A stretch of 64,000 nucleotides of DNA. Source: Marinobacter mobilis (lineage in GTDB: Bacteria; Pseudomonadota; Gammaproteobacteria; Pseudomonadales; Oleiphilaceae). Location: positions 62,001 through 126,000 of the forward strand of contig NZ_FNNE01000006.1 in assembly GCF_900106945.1 (NCBI RefSeq). Reading direction: 5' to 3'. The notes beneath the pieces were generated by a model. That model did no database searches, was not told the DNA's origin, and saw only the letters and a program-made list of their open reading frames with translations. A program made the position numbers and the translations under genes. The number at the start of each line of letters is the position of its first letter. Position 1 is the stretch's first letter. Shown here piece after piece: positions 51,142 through 60,680 of the stretch.

Positions 51142-52083
51142 CTACCTGATATGACCTTTAGGGCCCAGCAGCGATTGCAGGAACACGGCCGGGTCGTCAT
51201 GGGTGGAAAGTGTCTGGTGGCCGACGGCGGAACGCCTCAGGCACTGGCTGAAGTCCTGTTCATGTTGCTGCACCCGTCGGGCAAACGCCTGCTGAAACTG
51301 CCGGTCGCCACCATCGAACCATAGGGTGCCCGTTGGCCCGGCAACGGCAAAACGTCCGTTGTCTGGCAGGTGTTGCTCCAGCGGATCCTGAACCCGGATG
51401 GCCGTCACTGTGTTGTGACGTGCGAGTGCGCCCAGCAAGTGTGGGGTATCGTCGCTCAGGGTCAGGAAATCGCTGATTACAAACACCCGGCTACCGGTGT
51501 GACATACCCGCCGGGCCTCCTGCAGGGCAGTATTCAGGTCTGTTATGGCTACCGCCGATGTCGCCTCTGCGGATGGCTCGGGTCGATGTTGGAAATGAGC
51601 CAGGTGATCCAGCAGCTTGAGTACAGTTTTCTTTCGCCGTGCAGGGCGCACGACCACAATATCGTCATCGTTAAACACAATACCGCCAACCTGGTCCCCC
51701 GCCCACAGTCCGAGCCACGCCAGCAAAGCCCCCAACTGTGCGTTACGGACCTGTTTGTAGGCGCCGCCGCTACCGAAAAAGTGGGAGCGGGAAAGATCGC
51801 AGATCAGCAGCAGAGGGCGTTCCCGTTCCTCTTCATAAAGTTTGGTATGTGGTGTCTGTCGACGCGCGGTGACCCGCCAGTCGATGCTGCGGATATCATC
51901 GCCCGGCTGGTAGGGGCGGACCTCGGAGAACGCCATGCCCCGGCCCTTGCGCGGCGAACGCTGCTGCCCCGCTTGCTGACTGCGGGCAGGGCGGGAGCTG
52001 GGCAGCCGCAGGGCGCGGGCGTCGGCCTGCAGGCGAATCAGCCCGGGCAGGTCGATAACGGTGGTGGCGTCGGAATGGATCAT
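51142..52083 (-). CDS. DUF58 domain protein
   Basis: The 313 residues show the DUF58 hallmark RPYQPGDDIRSIDWRVTARR (about 62-81), followed by a VWA-like fold (LLLICDLSRSHFFGS and VFVISDFLTL). DUF58 proteins are partners of MoxR ATPases. A GTG at 52098 would add five residues. There are 16 bases between the moxR stop and this start. Confidence 0.88.
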   Translation of the reverse strand: MIHSDATTVIDLPGLIRLQADARALRLPSSRPARSQQAGQQRSPRKGRGMAFSEVRPYQPGDDIRSIDWRVTARRQTPHTKLYEEERERPLLLICDLSRSHFFGSGGAYKQVRNAQLGALLAWLGLWAGDQVGGIVFNDDDIVVVRPARRKKTVLKLLDHLAHFQHRPEPSAEATSAVAITDLNTALQEARRVCHTGSRVFVISDFLTLSDDTPHLLGALARHNTVTAIRVQDPLEQHLPDNGRFAVAGPTGTLWFDGGDRQFQQAFARRVQQHEQDFSQCLRRSAVGHQTLSTHDDPAVFLQSLLGPKGHIR

Positions 52084-52099
52084 GGTCGTGCCGGTCACC

Positions 52100-53062
52100 T
52101 CAGGCGGTGACTGGAACGCGTTCCAGCAATCGCTGGATCACGGTGTCCGGGGTCATACCTTCGGCTTCCGCTTCAAAGGTCAGCAACAAGCGATGGCGGA
52201 GCACATCAAAGGCCACATTGCGAACATCATCCGGGGTGACGTAGTCACGGCCATCCAGCCACGCCAGGGAGCGGGCGCAGCGATCAAGTGCAATCGTGCC
52301 CCGGGGGCTGGCACCGAACGCAGTCCAGCGACCCAGTTCCGGGTCAAGACGTCCCGGGTCGCGGCTGGCCAGTACCAGGGCCAGCAGGTACTCCTCCACC
52401 GCCTCGGCCATGAACACTTCGCTCACTGCGTTGCGGGCTTCAAAGACCTGGCTTGCGGTTACTTTTACCGCGGCCGGGGGCTGGCCCTGGCGATAGTCGT
52501 TGCGGGCCAGATGCAGGATGGCACGTTCAGCCTCGGCGGATGGATAGTCAATCAGCACATGCATCAGGAAGCGGTCAAGCTGGGCTTCCGGCAGCGGGTA
52601 GGTGCCTTCCTGTTCGATGGGGTTCTGGGTGGCCATCACGAGAAACAGCTGGTCCAGCGGAAAAGTGCGCATGCCCACGCTGATCTGGCGCTCGCCCATG
52701 GCCTCAAGCAAGGCTGACTGGACCTTGGCGGGCGCCCGGTTGATCTCGTCGGCCAGCACCAGGTTATGGAAGATCGGACCTTTCTGGAAGTCGAACTGGC
52801 CGGTTTCCGGGCGGTAGATTTCACTGCCGGTGACGTCGGACGGTAACAGATCCGGGGTGAACTGGATCCGGTGGAAGTCACCCTCCAGGTGATCAGCCAG
52901 AGCCTTGATGGCCGTGGTCTTGGCCAATCCCGGCGCACCCTCCACCAGCAGGTGACCATCGGCCAGCAGGGCGATCAGCAGGCGCTCTACCAGCGTTTCC
53001 TGACCAATGATCCGCTGGGCGAGCTGGGATCTGAGTTCCCCGAAGGTGGTTTGCAGCGACAT
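52100..53062 (-). CDS. moxR: MoxR-type AAA+ ATPase of the Bat operon
   Basis: From the ATG at 53062 it has 320 residues (AAA_3 family): Walker A EGAPGLAKT (41-49), PDLLPSDVTGSEIYRP, Walker B LVLADEINRAPAKVQSALLE, sensor 1 VMATQNPIEQEGTYPLPEAQ. Longer in-frame readings reach 53218 but run through the intergenic region. It leads a six-gene operon. MoxR is thought to be a chaperone remodelling VWA partners. It is of a different subgroup from the ATPase at 36-37 kb. Confidence 0.93.
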   Translation of the reverse strand: MSLQTTFGELRSQLAQRIIGQETLVERLLIALLADGHLLVEGAPGLAKTTAIKALADHLEGDFHRIQFTPDLLPSDVTGSEIYRPETGQFDFQKGPIFHNLVLADEINRAPAKVQSALLEAMGERQISVGMRTFPLDQLFLVMATQNPIEQEGTYPLPEAQLDRFLMHVLIDYPSAEAERAILHLARNDYRQGQPPAAVKVTASQVFEARNAVSEVFMAEAVEEYLLALVLASRDPGRLDPELGRWTAFGASPRGTIALDRCARSLAWLDGRDYVTPDDVRNVAFDVLRHRLLLTFEAEAEGMTPDTVIQRLLERVPVTA

Positions 53063-53294
53063 GGGCAATGGAGCTCCTGACAAAAGTCGTAGGGGTAATT
53101 TCGGACCGAAAATAGAGGCTCCAGTCTTCGGGGACAGGGGACAAAAATCAAGGGTTTGACTATGCTTTTCGATACAGCATCGGTGTTTCCGGTATTGCCT
53201 GGGATTGGGCTGGGGCACGCCAGCTCTGGCTTTGCGGGGGAATGTCGGGGCAGTCAGTCTTTATTACCATTCCTTCACAGATATTGGGGTAGAT

Positions 53295-56200
53295 ATGAAC
53301 GCGCTGACAGTGGCCAGCAAAGCACAGTTTATTGAGCAGTTGGCAGAAGCGGTCAATGAGAAAATCGATAAGAAAGAGGCGAAGCGTATCAATGAATTCG
53401 CCTCGCAGTACCTGTCTCACATGCCGCTCGACGAACTGGTCAGTCGTCGATTTTCCGATACCTACGGGTCTGTGCTTGCCGCCTGGCAGTTTTTCCAGAC
53501 CCTGAAACCGGATCAGTCACGGGTGTCGGTGTTCAACCCGGATCTTGAGAGTGACGGCTGGCAATCGACCCACACCGTTATTTTCATTCTTCACCCCAAT
53601 ATTCCGTTCCTGATCGACTCTGTCCGTATAGCGATCAATCAGCGTGAGATCGGCACCCATGCCATCCACCACGCGGTGCTGCAGGTTGACCGTGACCGCA
53701 ACGGCAAACTGAAGAAGCTGCACACGACTGAACGCTCCCCCTCCAAGACCGATTACGAAGCCCTGATCGTGCTGGAAATCGATCGCCACAGCGATACGGC
53801 TGAACTGGCGAAGCTGGAGTCGGCCCTGCAGACCGTGTTGCATGAAGTGCGTATCGCGGTGGAGGATTTTCCGCTGGTCACCGCCAAGGCTCAGGAAATC
53901 CTGGCAGAGCTGGACGACACATCGGCGCGGATCAGCGATGAAGACAAAGAGGAGGCGAGGGCTTTCCTGCGCTGGTTGTCAGAAGACCGGTTTACCTTCC
54001 TTGGTTATGACGAGTATGACTTCGCCAAGGGTCGCGGCGGCACGGTGGTACAGCGGGTACCCAACTCTGAACTGGGTATTCTCCGGGTCAATAACGAGCG
54101 GCCCGACAAGGTTCACCTGAACGAGTTGCCCAAGCGAACCCGTCATGAAATGACCGGGACCGAAGGTCTGTTCATTTTCGCCAAGTCGGCCCAGCGCTCC
54201 CGGGTTCACCGGCCGGCTTATCCCGACTATATCGCGGTCAAGAAATTCAACAGCAAGGGCGAGGTGGTTGGCGAGCGTCGTTTCCTCGGGCTATACACCT
54301 CCCGGGTCTATAACGAACGGCCGGATGAAATTCCTTTATTGCGTCGCAAGACCGAGTCCGTGATGGCGGCCTCGGGTTTTCTCCGTGACGACTATGCCGG
54401 CAAGGAACTGGAGCAGATCCTGGTGGTGTATCCGCGGGATGAGCTGTTTCAGATTTCAGCGGATGAACTGCTGCAGACTGCTCTGGAGATTATCTATATC
54501 CAGGAGCGGCGCAAGGTCCGGCTGTTTATGCGTGAAGACGTATATGGCCAGTTTGTTACCTGTCTGTGTTTCTTCCCGCGGGACATCTATAACACCGAAC
54601 TTCGTCTGAAGGTGGAGAGCGTCCTGCGGGAGAGCCTGGGGGCCGACGACATCGAGTTCGTGACCCATTTCTCGGAGTCGGTGTTGGCCCGGGTCCAGTT
54701 CACGGTGCGAGTGCCTCAGGTGGATAACCGCCAGTTGCCCGTCGCCGAGCTACAGGAAAAGATTGTCGGTCTGGCCCAGTCCTGGCGTGACGGTCTCGAA
54801 GAGGCGCTAAGTGAAACCTACGGTGAAGAGCGCGGTAACGAGATCTGCCGGCTCTACGGAGCGGCCTTCCCGGCCAGTTATCAGGACATGTTCTCGCCTC
54901 GCCGGGCGGCCATTGATCTGGAACACATCACCTCGGTTGTCGCCAACAAGCGCCTCGCGATGAGCTTCTACCGGGCACTGGAAGAGAGCGAATGTACATT
55001 TCATTTCAAGCTGTTCCACCCGGACGTACCGCTCCCGCTGTCGGATGTGATGCCGATTTTTGAGAACCTGGGCTTCCGGGTGCTGGGGGAACATCCCTTT
55101 GATGTGGTTGACCGCAACGGTTGTCGGGTATGGATTCACGACTTCTCGCTGCAGGCGACCAGTGGCGTGGTCGTGGACATCCACCGCATCAAGCCGATTT
55201 TCGAGGAGCTGTTCAGCCGGGTCTGGTATGGCGAAGCAGAAAATGATGCCTTCAACCGGCTTTTGTTGTCGTCCTACATGGACTGGCGGGAAATTGCACT
55301 GCTACGCACCTATGCCCGCTACATGCGTCAGATCCGGATCTCCAACAGCCAGACCTTTATCTCCAATACCCTGGTCAATCATGTGGGGCTGGCCCGGCGT
55401 CTGCTCGACTTTTTTGCCGTGCGGTTCAACCCGGAGCGCTACCAGAGCCCGGCCAAGTGCACGGCTGCCCAGCAGAAGCTGGAAATCGAGTTCAACGCTG
55501 CGCTCGACGACGTTGAAAATCTCAGTGAAGACCGGGTGCTGCGACTCTACCTGGAGCTGATGCAGGCCTCCCTGCGCACCAACTATTACCAGCCGGATGC
55601 TACCGGTTTGCCAAAGCCTTATATCAGCCTCAAGTTCGACCCGTCGGGGATTCCGGACATGCCGCTGCCATTGCCGATGTTCGAGATCTTTGTGTACTCG
55701 CCCAGGGTGGAAGGGGTGCACCTGCGCGGTGGCCGGGTGGCCCGGGGTGGCCTGCGCTGGTCTGACCGTTTTGAGGATTACCGTACCGAGATCCTGGGTC
55801 TGGTGAAGGCCCAGCAGGTGAAAAATGCGGTGATCGTGCCAGTTGGGGCGAAAGGAGGCTTTGTCGCCAAGCGGCTGCCTGACCCGGCTGACCGCGATGC
55901 CTACCAAAAGGAAGGCATTGCGGCTTACAAGACCTTTATCCGTGGCCTGCTGGATATTACCGATAACCTGGTTGAGTCGACGATACAGCCGCCGCAGCGG
56001 GTGATCCGTCATGACGATGACGATCATTACCTGGTTGTTGCCGCGGACAAGGGCACAGCGACCTTTTCCGACATCGCCAATGGCCTGGCAGATGACTACG
56101 GGTTCTGGATGGGGGACGCTTTTGCCTCGGGCGGAAGTCATGGCTACGACCATAAAAAAATGGGCATTACCGCCAAAGGTGCCTGGGTGTCTGTTGAGCG

Positions 56201-58172
56201 GCATTTCCGCGAACTCGGCATCAACCCTGCGACGGATGAATTCACCGCCATTGGTATCGGCGATATGGCCGGAGACGTTTTCGGCAACGGTTTGCTGCGC
56301 TCAGACAAGACCCGATTGGTCGCGGCGTTCAATCATCTGCACATTTTTATTGATCCGACCCCGGATCCGGCGGTCAGCTTTGCCGAACGTGAGCGACTGT
56401 TCAACCTGCCACGGTCTGCCTGGTCAGACTACGATGAAAACCTGATATCGGCGGGCGGGGGTGTGTTTAGCCGCAGTGCCAAATCGATTCCGGTCAGTGC
56501 TGAAATGAAAAAGCTGCTGACGATCAAGGCCGACCGGGTGCCGCCCAACATGCTGATCTCCCATATCCTGCGGGCGGAAGTTGATCTTCTTTGGTTTGGC
56601 GGAATCGGTACCTACGTCAAGGCGTCGAGCGAGTCGCACAGCGATGTCGGCGACAAGGCCAACGACGGTTTGCGCATCAATGGTAGCGACCTGCGCTGCA
56701 AAGTCGTGGGTGAGGGCGGTAACCTGGGTATGACCCAGTTGGGACGGATCGACTACGCCCTCAAGGGCGGTCGCCTCAATACCGACTTTATTGATAACGC
56801 CGGTGGTGTGGACTGTTCCGACCATGAGGTCAACATCAAGATCCTGCTCAACCGGGTGGTGGCCAGTGGCGATCTTACCGAGAAACAGCGCAATGCCCTG
56901 TTGGAGCAGATGACCGACCGGGTCGCTGAGCTTGTACTGAAGAACAACTACCGCCAGACCCAGGCCCTGAGTATTGCCAGCCTGGAGGCGTCGTCGCGTC
57001 TGGAAGAGTACCGGCGACTGATGAGCACTCTGGAAGCCCAGGACAAACTCAACCGGGCGCTGGAATTCCTGCCGGATGATGAAACCCTGTCTGAGCGCAA
57101 ACTCGACAAGAAGGGCCTGACCCGGCCGGAGCTTTCGGTGCTGATCTCTTACGTCAAAGGCGACCTCAAGCAAACCCTGATCGACAGCGAGTTGCCGGAC
57201 CTGTCTGCGCTGGCGTCGGAGATGCACAAGGTGTTCCCCGATACCCTGGTGAAAAAGTTCCCGACGGAACTCGGTGATCACCAGTTGAAGCGGGAGATCA
57301 TTGCCACCCAGATTGCCAACGATATGGTCAACCACATGGGCATTACCTTTGTGGAGCGGTTGATGCAGTCGACGGGAGCCAGTCCGGCATCCATTGCCCT
57401 GGCCTGGATCATTGCCCGCGATATCTTCCAGCTGGATCGCTGGTGGGATCGTATCGAGGAATTGGATTACAAGGTGTCCGCTGCATTGCAGATGGAGCTG
57501 ATGAACAGTCTGATGCGGTTGATCCGGCGAGCTGTGCGTTGGCTGCTTCGTAATCGCCGCAGTGAACTCAGTATTGCCAATCACATGGAGCGCTTTTCCG
57601 ACAACATCAGTACGATCGCCAGCAACCTCCAGGATTATCTCGGCGATCAGGCCCGAGCGGACTGGCAGGGTCGTCACGAAGCCTATGTCGGGCAGGGCGT
57701 GCCAGAAGATCTGGCGGCAGTGGTGTCCGGCGAGTCCTACCTGTACTCTGCGCTGGGCATCATTGAAGCTCAGGCTGCAACCAAGATGCCACTGAAAGTG
57801 GTGGCAAACCTCTACTACACCCTGGGTGACAAGCTGGAGCTGACCTGGTTTGCCAATGCGATCGCCGCATTGGTACCTGGGTCCCACTGGCAGGCTCTGG
57901 CCCGGGAAAGTTTCCGTGAGGACCTGGACTGGCAGCAACGGGCGTTGACCACTGGTGTGCTGAAGATCGCCTGCCATTCCGGCAACATCGATACCTGCCT
58001 GGAAACCTGGATGAGTCAGTACGAGCCGATGATTGGGCGCTGGAAGGGGATGCTGGCAGAACTCAAGGGCGTTCGTGAACCGGAATACGCTATGTTCTCC
58101 GTTGCCCTGCGGGAATTGCTGGATCTGGCGCAAAGCACGATTCACACCCCTCTTGAGAGTGAGGCTGTGTGA
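53295..58172 (+). CDS. gdhB: NAD-dependent glutamate dehydrogenase, large (about 180 kDa) type
   Basis: This enzyme oxidises glutamate to 2-oxoglutarate and ammonium with NAD. The 1625 residues match the LGDH size of P. aeruginosa GdhB (about 1620). The N-terminal about 700 residues are the regulatory ACT-like region. The catalytic core shows GGRVARGGLRWSDRFEDYRT (about 815-834), VPVGAKGGFVAKRLP with the active-site lysine, and FASGGSHGYDHKKMGITAKG, then GIGDMAGDVFGNG in the nucleotide-binding part. The ATG at 53295 (MNALTVASK) is chosen over an upstream ATG at 53205 that extends into the promoter region. Confidence 0.97.
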   Translation: MNALTVASKAQFIEQLAEAVNEKIDKKEAKRINEFASQYLSHMPLDELVSRRFSDTYGSVLAAWQFFQTLKPDQSRVSVFNPDLESDGWQSTHTVIFILHPNIPFLIDSVRIAINQREIGTHAIHHAVLQVDRDRNGKLKKLHTTERSPSKTDYEALIVLEIDRHSDTAELAKLESALQTVLHEVRIAVEDFPLVTAKAQEILAELDDTSARISDEDKEEARAFLRWLSEDRFTFLGYDEYDFAKGRGGTVVQRVPNSELGILRVNNERPDKVHLNELPKRTRHEMTGTEGLFIFAKSAQRSRVHRPAYPDYIAVKKFNSKGEVVGERRFLGLYTSRVYNERPDEIPLLRRKTESVMAASGFLRDDYAGKELEQILVVYPRDELFQISADELLQTALEIIYIQERRKVRLFMREDVYGQFVTCLCFFPRDIYNTELRLKVESVLRESLGADDIEFVTHFSESVLARVQFTVRVPQVDNRQLPVAELQEKIVGLAQSWRDGLEEALSETYGEERGNEICRLYGAAFPASYQDMFSPRRAAIDLEHITSVVANKRLAMSFYRALEESECTFHFKLFHPDVPLPLSDVMPIFENLGFRVLGEHPFDVVDRNGCRVWIHDFSLQATSGVVVDIHRIKPIFEELFSRVWYGEAENDAFNRLLLSSYMDWREIALLRTYARYMRQIRISNSQTFISNTLVNHVGLARRLLDFFAVRFNPERYQSPAKCTAAQQKLEIEFNAALDDVENLSEDRVLRLYLELMQASLRTNYYQPDATGLPKPYISLKFDPSGIPDMPLPLPMFEIFVYSPRVEGVHLRGGRVARGGLRWSDRFEDYRTEILGLVKAQQVKNAVIVPVGAKGGFVAKRLPDPADRDAYQKEGIAAYKTFIRGLLDITDNLVESTIQPPQRVIRHDDDDHYLVVAADKGTATFSDIANGLADDYGFWMGDAFASGGSHGYDHKKMGITAKGAWVSVERHFRELGINPATDEFTAIGIGDMAGDVFGNGLLRSDKTRLVAAFNHLHIFIDPTPDPAVSFAERERLFNLPRSAWSDYDENLISAGGGVFSRSAKSIPVSAEMKKLLTIKADRVPPNMLISHILRAEVDLLWFGGIGTYVKASSESHSDVGDKANDGLRINGSDLRCKVVGEGGNLGMTQLGRIDYALKGGRLNTDFIDNAGGVDCSDHEVNIKILLNRVVASGDLTEKQRNALLEQMTDRVAELVLKNNYRQTQALSIASLEASSRLEEYRRLMSTLEAQDKLNRALEFLPDDETLSERKLDKKGLTRPELSVLISYVKGDLKQTLIDSELPDLSALASEMHKVFPDTLVKKFPTELGDHQLKREIIATQIANDMVNHMGITFVERLMQSTGASPASIALAWIIARDIFQLDRWWDRIEELDYKVSAALQMELMNSLMRLIRRAVRWLLRNRRSELSIANHMERFSDNISTIASNLQDYLGDQARADWQGRHEAYVGQGVPEDLAAVVSGESYLYSALGIIEAQAATKMPLKVVANLYYTLGDKLELTWFANAIAALVPGSHWQALARESFREDLDWQQRALTTGVLKIACHSGNIDTCLETWMSQYEPMIGRWKGMLAELKGVREPEYAMFSVALRELLDLAQSTIHTPLESEAV

Positions 58173-58189
58173 GTGAAAATGGCGGCGTG

Positions 58190-58216
58190 AGGGGCGTTGG
58201 CCCCTTACGTTTCTTA
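58190..58216 (+). terminator. Possible terminator after gdhB
   Basis: AGGGGC-GTTG-GCCCCT forms a 6-bp GC-rich stem with a 4-base loop (58190-58205), 18 bases after the stop. The following TACGTTTCTT is only moderately T-rich. Confidence 0.5.
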
Positions 58217-58304
58217 ACGTCTTGTCGCAAATGTGACGCAAAAAATGTCAGTCAGTGTCAGAAAATCGTGATGAGCGTCAATTTCTGACGTGGGGCGTCG
58301 TTTG

Positions 58305-58310
58305 TATACT
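58305..58310 (+). promoter_or_regulatory. Possible -10 element of the 57-residue gene
   Basis: TATACT lies 27 bases before the start of the small gene and is a near-consensus -10. The -35 region is unclear (TTTCTG at 17-base spacing). Confidence 0.35.
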
Positions 58311-58337
58311 GGCCGTGTTGTTAATCGGAGGTGCATC

Positions 58338-58511
58338 ATGCGACAGGTATTCAACAAGGCTTTGAACGCCTTTGGCCAACTCAAATCCCGTCCCCTGGAC
58401 CGCAAGGGGGAGTCCGAAAAAAAGGCCGATTCCGCCGAGGCGGAGCGGGCTACCTGGGATATGTCCCCGGAGGATGCACTGAGAGTCGGTACGGTCGCCG
58501 GTTACAAGTAA
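58338..58511 (+). CDS. Small uncharacterised protein, 57 residues
   Basis: GGAGG at 58328-58332 sits ideally before the ATG, and the gene has its own -10-like element and a downstream terminator, so it looks like a genuine single-gene unit. The basic N-terminal half (MRQVFNKALNAFGQLKSRPL) is followed by a charged Glu/Lys/Ala stretch and a C-terminal WDMSPEDALRVGTVAGYK. No membrane segment, signal peptide or cysteine is present. I do not recognise a family. Confidence 0.7.
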   Translation: MRQVFNKALNAFGQLKSRPLDRKGESEKKADSAEAERATWDMSPEDALRVGTVAGYK

Positions 58512-58573
58512 CGACCTGCCAGCCGGGGGGAATGAGCCAAGCGGCGAGACTCCCGCAACGAATCACGATAAAG

Positions 58574-58607
58574 TATCCCGCCTGTTGACCTCAGCCGGGA
58601 TATTTTT
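58574..58607 (+). terminator. Intrinsic terminator abutting the rsmC-like start codon
   Basis: TATCCCG (58574-58580) pairs with CGGGATA (58596-58602) around a 15-base loop. The T-tract at 58603-58607 ends directly at the ATG of the next gene. It may end the small gene's transcript and also occupies the place of a ribosome site. Confidence 0.65.
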
Positions 58608-59639
58608 ATGTCATCGCTACCCAATTCCCACGCTGCCCTGCTGAAAAATCAGGCGCAGCTGACTGCACCGCTGGCCCTGATCGGGTTGTCGGACCCTGCC
58701 TTGTTATCCCGTCTTCCTGCGCCGGGAACCGTGGTGTGTGATCATTATGGTGCCTACCAGAATGTGTGCTCCGTTTCCGGATGGCAGCCATTATTTGGTT
58801 ATTTCGAAGAGAGTGCTGCTGAAGGCGCGGCAGGCACGGTGGTGGTCTTCATGCCTAAGGCGAAGGCTGAATTGGCGCTCAGGCTGAAGCGGGCGGCGTC
58901 GATGGTGAGGGCGGGTGGCCAGATCCTGCTGGTGGGGGAAAAGCGCGAAGGTATCGCTGGTGCGGTAAAGCAGTTGCAGGCGCTGGCCCCCAAGGCCTGG
59001 AAAGTCGACAGTGCCCGACATTGCCAGGTTTGGCTGGCAGATATGGCGGCCACGGGGGCCCCGTTGGTTCAGGACGACTGGCTCAGTTGGCATACGGTGG
59101 ACGTGGCCGGGACGATGGTTGACGTGGCCGGCTTGCCGGGAATCTTCAGCGATGGGCGCCTGGATGACGGGACCCGCATGCTGCTTGAAACGCTGGCGTC
59201 CGATCCGCTCGCCGGAGGTTCGGTGCTGGACTTTGCCTGCGGGGCAGGTGTGATCGGCGGCTGGCTGCAGGCCCGCGGTGTTTCCGGGGTGGTTGATGGG
59301 GTCGATGTTCAGGCTCAGGCGGTGACCTGCGCGTCACAAACCTACCAGCGCTGTGGCGCTGCGGGGGAAATCATGGCCGGAGATGGCCTTGATGGTGTTC
59401 AGGGGCGCTACCAGAGCATTGTCACCAATCCGCCATTCCACACCGGCGTGCGCATCGACACCTCCATGACCAGTCGTTTCCTGCAACAGGTCTCGGCTCA
59501 TCTGAACCGGGGGGGGGAGCTGAGGTTGGTGGCCAACAGTTTCCTGCCCTACGAACCATTGATTCGGGAGCATGTCGGGCCCTGCGACGTCATCCGGCAG
59601 GATAAGCGCTTTACCGTCTACCGGGCACACCGTCACTGA
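58608..59639 (+). CDS. rsmC: 16S rRNA m2G1207 methyltransferase RsmC-like
   Basis: The 343 residues match RsmC in length and layout: a degenerate N-terminal methyltransferase-fold domain (1-165, VVVFMPKAKAELALRLK and ILLVGEKREGIAGA), then the catalytic domain with SAM motif I VLDFACGAGVIGGWL, the catalytic motif IVTNPPFHTG, and the ending ELRLVANSFLPYEPLI. The N-terminus aligns well with what I recall of E. coli RsmC, so the ATG is plausible even though a terminator T-tract replaces the ribosome site. Confidence 0.9.
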   Translation: MSSLPNSHAALLKNQAQLTAPLALIGLSDPALLSRLPAPGTVVCDHYGAYQNVCSVSGWQPLFGYFEESAAEGAAGTVVVFMPKAKAELALRLKRAASMVRAGGQILLVGEKREGIAGAVKQLQALAPKAWKVDSARHCQVWLADMAATGAPLVQDDWLSWHTVDVAGTMVDVAGLPGIFSDGRLDDGTRMLLETLASDPLAGGSVLDFACGAGVIGGWLQARGVSGVVDGVDVQAQAVTCASQTYQRCGAAGEIMAGDGLDGVQGRYQSIVTNPPFHTGVRIDTSMTSRFLQQVSAHLNRGGELRLVANSFLPYEPLIREHVGPCDVIRQDKRFTVYRAHRH

Positions 59640-59732
59640 ATTGTCCCATCCCTGTCATATCGTCGTCATCCGCCTGCGCGAGCTTAGTGAGTCATAGGCT
59701 CCCTAAGATCAAGCCCCAGGCGGAGGCGATTG

Positions 59733-60584
59733 ATGCACAGATACCGCAGCGTATTCATATCCGATGTTCACTTGGGTTCGGCTGACTGTCAGGCGGATTA
59801 TCTGCTGGATTTTCTGGACAACGTCGAGTGCGACACGCTCTACCTGGTGGGCGATATCATTGACCTGATTGCCATGCAGCGCAGAGTCCACTTCCCGGAA
59901 TCCCACCAGGCCATCGTCCGCAAGCTGATGGCGATTGCCGCCTCTGACACCCGGGTGATCTACATTCCGGGTAACCATGACGAATTCATGCGCCATTTTT
60001 GTGGTCAGACCCTGTCGGGCATTGAACTCAGACAAAAGGCGATTCACACCACCGCTGACGGACGCCGTTTTGTGGTCTGTCACGGTGATCAGTTTGATCA
60101 GGTCGTCCGTTGCAGCCCGCTGATGCTTTTGGTGGGTGATCGTGCCCATGGCCTGCTGCTTCGTTTAAACCGCTGGTTCAACGCCTGGCGGCGTATGCGC
60201 AACAAGCCTTACTGGTCACTGGCTGCCTGGGTAAAAACCCGGATCGGCAAGGCCCGCTCCTTTATCCGCCGGTTTGAGATGGCGGCGCTGACGGTGGCTG
60301 AACGCGGAAACTATGACGGCTTTATTTGTGGGCATATTCACTCCGCCGGCTTCCTGCGAAGTCAGGACGGCCTGTACTGCAATGACGGCGATTGGGTTGA
60401 GCACTGCACGGCGCTGGTGGAGAGCGAAGCCGGACGGCTGGAGATCCTGCACTGGTCTGAGCAGCCCAGCCTGGTAGAGCGGGAGCCTGATGCGCCTGCG
60501 CCGGAGTTTGTGCGTGGCCCGCGCCCGGTGGTAGATACCCTGTCCCAAGCCTTTATCGAGCAAGTTAACGCCGAGCCCAAGTAA
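59733..60584 (+). CDS. LpxH-like calcineurin-type metallophosphoesterase
   Basis: The 283 residues carry the metallophosphoesterase metal motifs in order: SDVHLGSADC (about 9-18), VGDIIDLIAM, GNHDEFMRHF, VCHGDQFDQV and GHIHSAGF. The family is close to UDP-2,3-diacylglucosamine hydrolases, but the protein is longer than classical LpxH (240) and has a basic helical insertion (LNRWFNAWRRMRNKPYW), so the lipid A substrate is not certain. A TTG directly before the ATG could add one residue. Confidence 0.85.
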   Translation: MHRYRSVFISDVHLGSADCQADYLLDFLDNVECDTLYLVGDIIDLIAMQRRVHFPESHQAIVRKLMAIAASDTRVIYIPGNHDEFMRHFCGQTLSGIELRQKAIHTTADGRRFVVCHGDQFDQVVRCSPLMLLVGDRAHGLLLRLNRWFNAWRRMRNKPYWSLAAWVKTRIGKARSFIRRFEMAALTVAERGNYDGFICGHIHSAGFLRSQDGLYCNDGDWVEHCTALVESEAGRLEILHWSEQPSLVEREPDAPAPEFVRGPRPVVDTLSQAFIEQVNAEPK

Positions 60585-60616
60585 GGGCCGGCGTTGAATG
60601 GTGACCAAATTTTGGG

Positions 60617-60648
60617 CAAAAAAAAGCCCCTGGGGTAAGGGGCAAATA
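60617..60648 (-). terminator. Intrinsic terminator of the helical protein gene
   Basis: Read on the minus strand it is GCCCC-TTACCCCA-GGGGC followed by eight T residues, a textbook terminator about 35 bases after the stop codon at 60681. On the plus strand the A-run precedes the stem, so it does not serve the metallophosphoesterase gene. Confidence 0.88.
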
Positions 60649-60680
60649 GGTGTGTATCCCTAGCGGGTCACAACCTGAAA

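Noticed and set aside
38767..53145. Shared 13-base string GACAGGGGACAAA near 38767 and near 53133
   Set aside because: Matches of this length are expected by chance in 64 kb, and the two contexts are otherwise different; there is no sign of a repeat family.
56424..58241. A 605-codon open frame on the minus strand opposite gdhB
   Set aside because: It is entirely antisense to a well-conserved enzyme, is rich in His, Gln and Arg as expected from reverse reading of GC-rich codons, and shows no family motif.
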